Source: Azonexaceae bacterium
Lineage (GTDB): Bacteria; Pseudomonadota; Gammaproteobacteria; Burkholderiales; Rhodocyclaceae
Direction: 5' to 3'
Length of the DNA stretch: 14,426 nt
NCBI GenBank assembly: GCA_009469685.1
Contig: SSTA01000142.1
Location: 1 to 14,426, forward strand
Within the stretch, counting starts at the first letter, position 1. Each line of letters starts with the position of its first letter. Below are positions 7,931 to 14,426 of the stretch, in pieces. The notes under the pieces were generated by a model, which saw only the letters and a program-made list of their open reading frames with translations, did no database searches and was not told the DNA's origin. Made by a program: the position numbers and the translations under genes.

Positions 7931-9684
7931 TGGTCGTTCGCCGTCGCGGTCACGCTGCCCATCGTTATGCCGAGAGTCCGGTGCTCCAGCTGGCGCTCCA
8001 GGGTTGGCGCTCCCGCCTGGTCGGATTGACCCTCATGGCGGCCTTCGGACTGCTCGCCGGCCGCAGCTTCTACCTGCAGATCCTCGATACCGATTTCCTG
8101 CAGGGGAAGGGCGAGTCCCGCTACCGGCGCGATATCGAAGTGTCCGCCTCCCGGGGCAAGATCGTCGATCGCAACGGCGACCTGCTGGCCGTGTCGACGC
8201 CCATGAAATCGATTTGGGCGATCCCTGTCGACGCACGCCAGATGGGCCTGGAGCAACGGCAAAAGCTGGCCGGCCTGCTCGAAATGCCATCCCGCGAACT
8301 GGACAGTCGCCTGGCCGGCGACAAGGGCTTCACCTTCCTGAAACGACAGGTTCCGCCTGAGGTGGCCGAGCGGGTGGACGCGCTCAAGTTGCCTGGGGTC
8401 CATCAGGAGAAGGAATACCGCCGCTTCTATCCCTCGGGGGACATGACTGCCCACATGGTGGGTTTCACCGGGGTGGACGACAAGGGACTCGAAGGCGTCG
8501 AGCTGGCCTTCCAGAGGAGTCTTGAAGGGCGGCCGGGGAGCCGCAGCGTGATCAAGGACCGCCGGGGCCGGATCGTCGAGGACGTCGGTGCCCTGAAGCC
8601 GCCCCAGGACGGCCGCGACGTCCATCTGGCCCTGGACTCGAAAATCCAGTACCTCGCCTACAGCCATCTGAAGGCTGCGGTAATAGAAAACAACGCTCGC
8701 GCGGGCGGCGCCATTGTCCTGGACGCCCGCAGCGGCGAAGTGCTCGCACTGGTCAATTTTCCCACTTACAACCCCAATAATCGGGAGCGGCTCTCCGGGG
8801 CGCAATTGCGCAACCGGGCAATCACCGACACCTTCGAACCGGGATCCATCCTCAAGCCTTTCACCGCCGCCCTCGCCCTCGAGCGGGGCAAGGTGCGGTT
8901 CGATACCGTCATCGACTGCGCTCCCGGCCGCATGACCATCGGCAACGCCACCATTTCGGATGCCCATCCCCATGGCGCGCTGACTGTCGCCCAGGTGATT
9001 CAGAAATCGTCCAACGTCGGCACGGCGAAAATCGCCTTCCATTTCGCTCCCCGCGAAATGTGGGAAATGTACGACGCCGTCGGATTCGGCCAGCAGCCCG
9101 GGCTCGGGTTTCCGGGCGAAGTGGGCGGACGCCTGCGGCCCTGGAAGTCCTGGCGGCCGATCGAGCAGGCCACGATGTCCTACGGCCACGGGATTTCCGT
9201 CAGCCTGATTCAGATCGCCCGTGCCTACACCGTCTTCGCCCGCGATGGCGATCTGATTCCCCTCTCGCTGGTGCGCCTGGACGAGGCGCCGGTCAAGGGG
9301 GCGCAAGTCTTTTCTCCGGAAACCGCGAGGGAAATCCGCGCCATGCTCGAAATGGCCGTTCAGCCCGAAGGCACGGCGCCCAAGGCGCGGGTCGCCGGAT
9401 ATCGGGTCGGGGGCAAGACCGGGACGGCGTACAAGCTGGAGAACGGCGTCTATGCGCGCAAGTACGTCGCTTCCTTTGTGGGATTGGCGCCCCTCAGCGA
9501 TCCCCGGCTGGTGGTGGCGGTGATGATCGACGAACCTTCGGGCACCGCCCACTATGGCGGCGATGTCGCCGGACCGGCCTTTTCCCGTATCGCCGCCGGA
9601 GCCCTGCGCACGCTGGGAATCAAACCGGACGCTCCGGTGCAGATGGCACAAGGGAATGTGCCGGCCGAAAAGGAGCGTCTGTGA
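7930..9684 (+). CDS. ftsI: Septal peptidoglycan transpeptidase FtsI (PBP3)
   Basis: Class B penicillin-binding protein that crosslinks septal peptidoglycan with FtsW. It has 584 residues (E. coli 588). It has a basic cytoplasmic tail, one membrane anchor (about 29-49), the non-catalytic pedestal domain with SRGKIVDRNGDLLA (74-87), and the transpeptidase domain with all three active-site motifs: SxxK as Ser306-Ile-Leu-Lys309 (in EPGSILKPF), SxN as Ser360-Ser-Asn362, and KTG at 496-498 (GKTGTAYK). The catalytic domain appears intact and so should be the target of beta-lactams. The ATG follows a strong SD (AAGGAG, 6-nt spacer) and overlaps the ftsL stop (TGATG). Its own stop overlaps the murE start (GTGA). 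Confidence 0.97.
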   Translation: MVVRRRGHAAHRYAESPVLQLALQGWRSRLVGLTLMAAFGLLAGRSFYLQILDTDFLQGKGESRYRRDIEVSASRGKIVDRNGDLLAVSTPMKSIWAIPVDARQMGLEQRQKLAGLLEMPSRELDSRLAGDKGFTFLKRQVPPEVAERVDALKLPGVHQEKEYRRFYPSGDMTAHMVGFTGVDDKGLEGVELAFQRSLEGRPGSRSVIKDRRGRIVEDVGALKPPQDGRDVHLALDSKIQYLAYSHLKAAVIENNARAGGAIVLDARSGEVLALVNFPTYNPNNRERLSGAQLRNRAITDTFEPGSILKPFTAALALERGKVRFDTVIDCAPGRMTIGNATISDAHPHGALTVAQVIQKSSNVGTAKIAFHFAPREMWEMYDAVGFGQQPGLGFPGEVGGRLRPWKSWRPIEQATMSYGHGISVSLIQIARAYTVFARDGDLIPLSLVRLDEAPVKGAQVFSPETAREIRAMLEMAVQPEGTAPKARVAGYRVGGKTGTAYKLENGVYARKYVASFVGLAPLSDPRLVVAVMIDEPSGTAHYGGDVAGPAFSRIAAGALRTLGIKPDAPVQMAQGNVPAEKERL

Positions 9685-11162
9685 CCGCCGTGCGGGATAT
9701 TCTCGCTAGCTTCGCTGCTCGTGGGGTCGAACTCAGGGGCGTTGCCGACGACAGTCGCCGGGTGCGCCCGGGAGACGTGTTTCTCGCCTATCCCGGCGAC
9801 AGTGCCGATGGGCGTCGCCATATCGGGGATGCCATTGCGCGGGGGGCCGCCGCGGTGGTCTGGGAGCCGGGCGGTGCCTTTGCCTGGGATGCGGCGTGGC
9901 GGGTCCCTCAGGCGCAAGGTACGGGTTTGCGGGACCTGGCCGGCCCGCTCGCCCACGAAATCTACGGCCGCCCCAGCGAGCGGCTTTCCCTGGTGGCGGT
10001 CACCGGCACCAATGGCAAGACGACCGTCAGCCAGTGGATTGCGCGCAGCTACCCGGGCATCTGCGGCATCATCGGCACCCTCGGAGCGGGATTGCCGGGG
10101 CGCTTGCAGGAGACCGGCTTCACCACGCCGGAAGCGACTACCCTGATGGCGACCCTGGCCGAGTTTCATCGCGGCGGCGCCGTCGCCTGCGCGCTCGAAG
10201 CGAGTTCGATAGGGATAGAAGAGGGGCGCATGAACGGCGCCCGGGTCGACGTGGCGGTCTTCACCAATCTGACCCGCGATCATCTCGATTACCACGGCAC
10301 CATGGATGCCTACGCGGCGGCCAAGGAGCGCCTGTTCGCCTGGCCGCGGCTGAGGGCCGCAGTCGTCAACCTCGACGATTCCTTCGGTCGAATGCTGGCC
10401 CGCAAAACCATCGCCTCCCGCATCCTCGGCTACACGGTTGGCGAAGGTGAATCAGCCGCGGAGGCAACGGTCAGGGCCGAAAATCCGACCGCCGCGGACG
10501 GCGGCCAGAACTTCACTCTGGTCGTGCCCAATGGTCGCGTCGAAGTGCATACCGAACTGCTGGGCCGCTACAACCTGTCCAACCTTCTGGCGGTGGCGGC
10601 GGTACTCCACGATGCCGGCCTTACCGCCCGCGAAATCGGCGAGTGCCTCGCCGTCCTGACCCCGCCGCCGGGCCGCCTCGAGCGTCTGGGCGGTGTCGGC
10701 GAGCCCCTGGTCGTCGTCGACTATGCCCATACTCCGGACGCTCTGGAGAATGCCCTGGCTGCCTTGCGGGAGGTGGCGGCGGCCCGCGGAGGACGGCTGG
10801 TCGTGGTCTTCGGCTGCGGCGGCGACCGCGACCGCGGCAAGCGTCCGGTCATGGGCGAGGTCGCCACGCAGAGGGCCGATGCGGTGATCCTGACCAGCGA
10901 CAATCCGCGCGGCGAAGACCCCGATGCCATCCTTGCCGAGATCCGCGCTGGAGCCCCGGGTGCGACAGTCGAGCCGGATCGCGCCACGGCAATCCATGCG
11001 GCCGTCCGGGGCGCCGGTCCCCGCGACGTCGTGCTGCTCGCCGGCAAGGGGCACGAAAACTATCAGGAGGCCGGCGGCGTGCGCCGGCCCTTCTCCGACA
11101 TCGAAACCGCCGCGGCGGCCCTGGCGGCCCGGACGACAACCTCGCCGGAGGCGGGACAATGA
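9681..11162 (+). CDS. murE: UDP-MurNAc-L-Ala-D-Glu:meso-diaminopimelate ligase MurE
   Basis: Cytoplasmic ATP-dependent Mur ligase that adds the third residue of the peptidoglycan stem. The 493 residues show the N-terminal substrate domain (DDSRRVRPGDVFLAYPG, 23-39), the P-loop TGTNGKTT (108-115), the central domain with FTNLTRDHLDYHG (194-206) and the probable carbamylated Lys215 in YAAAKERLF, then the C-terminal domain with VDYAHTPDALENAL (346-359), FGCGGDRDRGKRP (377-389) and DNPR (407-410). DNPR is the family motif that selects meso-diaminopimelate over lysine, so the wall is inferred to be of the Gram-negative DAP type. The GTG start overlaps the ftsI stop by 4 nt (GTGA) and is set by AAGGAG 5 nt upstream; the next ATG is far inside the conserved domain. 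Confidence 0.97.
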   Translation: MTAVRDILASFAARGVELRGVADDSRRVRPGDVFLAYPGDSADGRRHIGDAIARGAAAVVWEPGGAFAWDAAWRVPQAQGTGLRDLAGPLAHEIYGRPSERLSLVAVTGTNGKTTVSQWIARSYPGICGIIGTLGAGLPGRLQETGFTTPEATTLMATLAEFHRGGAVACALEASSIGIEEGRMNGARVDVAVFTNLTRDHLDYHGTMDAYAAAKERLFAWPRLRAAVVNLDDSFGRMLARKTIASRILGYTVGEGESAAEATVRAENPTAADGGQNFTLVVPNGRVEVHTELLGRYNLSNLLAVAAVLHDAGLTAREIGECLAVLTPPPGRLERLGGVGEPLVVVDYAHTPDALENALAALREVAAARGGRLVVVFGCGGDRDRGKRPVMGEVATQRADAVILTSDNPRGEDPDAILAEIRAGAPGATVEPDRATAIHAAVRGAGPRDVVLLAGKGHENYQEAGGVRRPFSDIETAAAALAARTTTSPEAGQ

Positions 11163-12586
11163 ACTGGGATCTGGATCGAATCGCCGTGGCGGTGGGAGGC
11201 CATCGGGTCGGCCCCAATGTCGCCGTTGCCGGCGTCTCTTCCGACACCCGCAGCGTGGCTCCGGGGCAACTCTTCGTCGCCCTCAAGGGGGAGCGATTCG
11301 ATGCCCATGACTTCCTTGAAAATGCCTTGGCATCCGGTGCCGCCGCCCTGCTGGTGGCCGACGCCGCGCGGGTTCCGGCCGGCGCTTCGGCCGTGGTGGT
11401 GGATGACACCCGGCTCGCCCTCGGTCGCTTGGGCGCCGCCTGGCGGCGGAAATTCTCGATTCCGGTGGTGGCCGTGACCGGCTCCAACGGCAAGACCACC
11501 ACCAAGGAAATGATTGCGGCGATTCTCAGGGCAGCCTTCGGCAACACCGTCCTGGCCACCCGAGGAAACCTCAATAACGACATCGGGCTGCCCCTGACCC
11601 TCCTGGGACTTGATGCCCACCACCGGGCGGCAGTGATCGAGATGGGCATGAACCATCCCGGCGAAATCGCCTATCTCGCTCCCCTGGGAGCGCCCACCGT
11701 GGCGGTGATCACCAACGCCCAGCGCGCCCACTTGGAAGGGATGGGCGATCTCAACGAGGTGGCCCGGGAGAAGGGTGCTCTCTACGGCGGATTGCTCGAG
11801 GCCGGCATCGCGGTCGTCAATGCCGACGACGCCTATGCCGACTACTGGCGTGGCGTGGCCGGTCACCATACGGTCCTGAGCTTCGGCATCGACGTTCCCG
11901 CCGATGTGCGCGGCGAAGTGCGCCAGCACGGGCTCGACATCGTCCTTCACCTGGTTTCTTCCCAGGGCGAGGCATCGATCCCCCTGGCGGTTCCCGGCCG
12001 CCACAACGCCCGCAATGCCGTAGCCGCTGCCGCCGCCTGCCTTGCGGCAGGCATTCCGCTGGCCGCCGTGGCTCGGGGGCTGGCCGATTTTTCGGGAGTC
12101 AAGGGTCGCCTGCAGCGGCGGCGGGGAATCAACGGCGCGGTCATCCTCGACGATACCTACAACGCCAATCCGGACTCCGTGCTCGCCGGTATCGACGTCC
12201 TGGCGTCGACCATCGGCCGCAAGATTCTTGTTCTCGGCGATATGGGCGAGATCGGGGACGCCAGCGCCCAGTATCACGACGAGGTCGGCGGCTATGCCAA
12301 GAGCCAGGGCATCGACCGGCTCTACACCCTGGGCGAGTCGTCTCCCCTGGCGGCCCGCAACTTCGGTGAAGGGGGGCAATCCTTCGGCGACGTGGGGGCT
12401 CTGGTGGTCGCACTCCTGCCCGAACTCACCCCGCATGCCACCGTGCTCGTGAAAGGATCACGCTTCATGAAGATGGAACGGGTCGCCGATGCCCTCGCAG
12501 CCCCCGCCCAGGACTCCGTCCCCGGGAATGGGTCGGTGGAGTCCGCGCCGGCGCGGCGCGCCGAGACCGATCAGGAGGCGGCGTAA
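11159..12586 (+). CDS. murF: UDP-MurNAc-tripeptide:D-Ala-D-Ala ligase MurF
   Basis: Adds D-Ala-D-Ala to complete the UDP-MurNAc-pentapeptide in the cytoplasm. The 475 residues include the N-terminal domain (VSSDTRSVAPGQLFVALKGERFDAHDF in pieces, about 26-52), the P-loop TGSNGKTT (107-114), GNLNNDIGLPL (137-147), the Mur central motif NAQRAHLEGMG (186-196) and the C-terminal DDTYNANPDS. It starts at an ATG overlapping the murE stop by 4 nt (ATGA) with GGAGG 7 nt upstream. After the last conserved segment (VLVKGSRFMKMERVADAL) there is a tail of about 28 residues rich in Ala, Pro, Ser and Glu that looks disordered; its coding DNA also carries the next gene's SD. Identification is firm; the tail has no assigned role. 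Confidence 0.97.
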   Translation: MNWDLDRIAVAVGGHRVGPNVAVAGVSSDTRSVAPGQLFVALKGERFDAHDFLENALASGAAALLVADAARVPAGASAVVVDDTRLALGRLGAAWRRKFSIPVVAVTGSNGKTTTKEMIAAILRAAFGNTVLATRGNLNNDIGLPLTLLGLDAHHRAAVIEMGMNHPGEIAYLAPLGAPTVAVITNAQRAHLEGMGDLNEVAREKGALYGGLLEAGIAVVNADDAYADYWRGVAGHHTVLSFGIDVPADVRGEVRQHGLDIVLHLVSSQGEASIPLAVPGRHNARNAVAAAAACLAAGIPLAAVARGLADFSGVKGRLQRRRGINGAVILDDTYNANPDSVLAGIDVLASTIGRKILVLGDMGEIGDASAQYHDEVGGYAKSQGIDRLYTLGESSPLAARNFGEGGQSFGDVGALVVALLPELTPHATVLVKGSRFMKMERVADALAAPAQDSVPGNGSVESAPARRAETDQEAA

Positions 12587-13690
12587 ATGCTCCTCGCCCT
12601 AGCCCAGTGGCTCGCCCAGGACGTGCGTTTCTTCAACGTCTTCAACTACATCACCCTGCGCACGGTGATGGCGGCGATGACCGCGCTGATCATCTCCTTC
12701 GCCGCCGGGCCACGGGTCATCCGCTGGCTGGCCGCCAAGAAGATCGGTCAGGCCGTGCGCACCGACGGACCCCAGACCCATCTGGTCAAGTCGGGCACTC
12801 CGACCATGGGCGGCGTGCTGATCCTCATCGCCATCGGGATCACCACCTTGCTGTGGGGAGACCTCACCAACAAGTATGTGTGGACGGTGCTGGTGGTGAC
12901 CCTGGGGTATGGCATCGTCGGCTGGTACGACGACTGGAAGAAGGTCGTTTATCGCGATCCCAACGGTCTCGCCAGCCGCTGGAAGTTTTTCTGGCAGTCG
13001 GTGCTGGGCATCGGCGCCGCGTTGTTCCTGGCTTTTTCCGCCAAGTCGCCGGCGCAGACCGAGCTGATCGTGCCCTTCTTCAAGACCGTGGCCTATCCGC
13101 TGGGTATCGTCGGCTTCATCACGCTGACCTATTTCGTGATCGTCGGCACCTCCAACGCCGTCAACCTGACCGATGGTCTGGACGGCCTCGCCATCATGCC
13201 CACTGTACTGGTGGCCGCGGCCTTCGTGCTCTTTGCCTACGTCACCGGGCACGCGGTCTATGCCAAATACCTGTTCATTCCCTACGTTCCTGGGGCGGGC
13301 GAACTGTGCATCTTCCTGGGAGCCATGGCAGGAGCGGGCCTCGGGTTCCTGTGGTTCAACGCCTATCCGGCAGAAGTGTTCATGGGCGACGTGGGAGCCC
13401 TCGCCCTGGGGGCGGCCTTGGGCACGGTGGCGGTGATCGTCCGCCAGGAAATCGTGCTCCTCATCATGGGCGGCGTCTTCGTCGGCGAGACCCTGTCGGT
13501 GATGCTGCAGGTGACTTACTTCAAGTACACCAAGAAGAAATACGGCGAAGGGCGGCGCATCCTGCGCATGGCGCCCCTCCATCACCACTTCGAACAGTCA
13601 GGCTGGAAGGAAACGCAGGTCGTGGTCCGCTTCTGGATCATCACCATCATGCTGGTCCTCCTCGGCCTCTCCACCCTCAAGTTGCGGTAA
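12587..13690 (+). CDS. mraY: Phospho-MurNAc-pentapeptide transferase MraY
   Basis: Polytopic inner-membrane enzyme that transfers phospho-MurNAc-pentapeptide from UDP to undecaprenyl phosphate, making lipid I. The 367 residues (E. coli 360) contain many hydrophobic segments, ten transmembrane helices being the family norm. Family motifs are in order: [11 protein letters not shown] (68-78), YDDWKK (114-119, with the Asp115-Asp116 pair), [15 protein letters not shown] (188-202), [11 protein letters not shown] (265-275, Asp268) and the HHH motif in PLHHHFE (330-336). The ATG directly follows the murF TAA with no gap, and AGGAGG lies 8 nt upstream inside murF. The stop overlaps the murD ATG (TAATG). 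Confidence 0.98.
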   Translation: MLLALAQWLAQDVRFFNVFNYITLRTVMAAMTALIISFAAGPRVIRWLAAKKIGQAVRTDGPQTHLVKSGTPTMGGVLILIAIGITTLLWGDLTNKYVWTVLVVTLGYGIVGWYDDWKKVVYRDPNGLASRWKFFWQSVLGIGAALFLAFSAKSPAQTELIVPFFKTVAYPLGIVGFITLTYFVIVGTSNAVNLTDGLDGLAIMPTVLVAAAFVLFAYVTGHAVYAKYLFIPYVPGAGELCIFLGAMAGAGLGFLWFNAYPAEVFMGDVGALALGAALGTVAVIVRQEIVLLIMGGVFVGETLSVMLQVTYFKYTKKKYGEGRRILRMAPLHHHFEQSGWKETQVVVRFWIITIMLVLLGLSTLKLR

Positions 13691-14426
13691 TGATGGAACT
13701 CAAGGGCAAGCGCATCCTCGTCGTCGGGCTCGGTGAATCCGGGCTGGCCATGGCCAAGTGGCTGGGCCGGCTGGGCGCCCGCGTGCGGGTTGCCGACTCC
13801 CGTGAAGCGCCGCCCAACGTCGGCGCCCTGCGCGACGCCGTGCCGGAGGCCGAACTGATCGCCGGCCCCTTCGTCGATGCGACCTTCGCCGGCGTCGACC
13901 TGATCGCCCTGTCCCCGGGCGTGCCCAAGGCGACACCCCAGATCGCCGACGCGTCGGCGCCGGTGATCTCCGAAATCGAACTCTTTGCCGCCGCCGTGCG
14001 CAAGTTTGCGCCGGCCTCGAAAATCGTCGGCATCACGGGCAGCAACGGCAAGACCACGACCACGGCGCTCACCGCCCACCTGCTCAACGGCGCCGGGGTG
14101 CCCGCGGTGGCCTGCGGCAACATCTCGCCGTCGGCCCTGGATGCCCTGATGGAATCTCTCGACGCCGGCAAGCTGCCGGCAGTGTGGGTGGTGGAACTCT
14201 CCAGCTTCCAATTGGAGACCACCGACAATCTGAACGCCGCCGCCGCCACCCTGCTCAACGTCTCCGAAGATCATCTGGACCGCTACGAGGGCAGTCTGGC
14301 CAATTACGCCGCTGCCAAGGCGCGCATCTTCCGGGGCAAGGGCGTCATGGTCCTCAATCGCGATGACGATTGGTCCATGGCCAACGGCCGTTGCGGGCGC
14401 ACCCTGGTCACCTTCGGGCTCGGTGC
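13690..14426 (+). CDS. murD: UDP-MurNAc-L-Ala:D-glutamate ligase MurD, 3'-truncated by window edge
   Basis: Mur ligase adding D-Glu, the second stem residue, to UDP-MurNAc-L-Ala in the cytoplasm. 245 of roughly 450 residues are visible. They show the N-terminal Rossmann-like domain (GKRILVVGLGESGLA, 6-20), SPGVP (75-79), the P-loop TGSNGKTTTT (116-125), ELSSFQLE (169-176), NVSEDHLDRY (190-199) and the probable carbamylated Lys210 in YAAAKARIF. The C-terminal domain lies beyond the window. Two consecutive ATGs (13690 and 13693) are possible starts; the first overlaps the mraY stop (TAATG). No clear SD precedes either, so translation probably depends on ribosomes finishing mraY. The order mraY-murD agrees with standard dcw clusters. 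Confidence 0.97.
   Translation, partial: MMELKGKRILVVGLGESGLAMAKWLGRLGARVRVADSREAPPNVGALRDAVPEAELIAGPFVDATFAGVDLIALSPGVPKATPQIADASAPVISEIELFAAAVRKFAPASKIVGITGSNGKTTTTALTAHLLNGAGVPAVACGNISPSALDALMESLDAGKLPAVWVVELSSFQLETTDNLNAAAATLLNVSEDHLDRYEGSLANYAAAKARIFRGKGVMVLNRDDDWSMANGRCGRTLVTFGLG

Noticed and set aside
7879..9651. 590-residue minus-strand frame antisense to ftsI
   Set aside because: No domain recognised; ftsI on the plus strand has all catalytic motifs and coupled junctions, so this is a shadow.
11063..12436. 457-residue minus-strand frame antisense to murF
   Set aside because: Low-information Gly/His/Gln-rich translation typical of an antisense shadow, and murF is intact on the other strand.

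Overview
The window is GC-rich (by eye roughly 65%) chromosomal DNA from what looks like a betaproteobacterium, probably of the Rhodocyclales/Azospira-Thauera type. The class-level call rests on a homodimeric-type pyruvate dehydrogenase E1, an E2 with two lipoyl domains, an E3 that carries its own N-terminal lipoyl domain, and a canonical mraZ-headed division and cell wall (dcw) cluster. The order and family are a guess. No transposase, phage gene, tRNA, rRNA or CRISPR array was seen.

Layout: positions 1-5793 hold the pyruvate dehydrogenase operon on the minus strand, read as aceE (3118-5793), aceF (1446-3104), then lpdA (1-1433, cut by the window edge before its C-terminal interface domain). 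The genes are 12-13 nt apart, each with a Shine-Dalgarno (SD) sequence. Positions 5794-6184 are a 391-nt divergent control region, partly AT-rich. It contains a candidate aceE promoter, a perfect 10-bp dyad in the aceE leader, a well-formed mraZ promoter, and 10-bp-spaced GTGGG boxes matching known MraZ operators. Positions 6185-14426 hold the start of the dcw cluster on the plus strand: mraZ, rsmH, ftsL, ftsI, murE, murF, mraY and murD (cut at the right edge). From rsmH to murD every gene junction touches or overlaps (TGATG, TGATG, GTGA, ATGA, TAA/ATG, TAATG).

How the genes work together: PDH converts pyruvate to acetyl-CoA. MraZ controls its own operon and RsmH methylates 16S rRNA. MurE, MurF and MurD build the UDP-MurNAc-pentapeptide, with the MurE DNPR motif pointing to meso-diaminopimelate. 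MraY moves the product onto undecaprenyl phosphate as lipid I. FtsL and FtsI belong to the septal division machinery.

Nothing here supports a new biological system. The points most worth a second look are the control region between the two operons and the three near-identical lipoyl-domain modules shared between aceF and lpdA.
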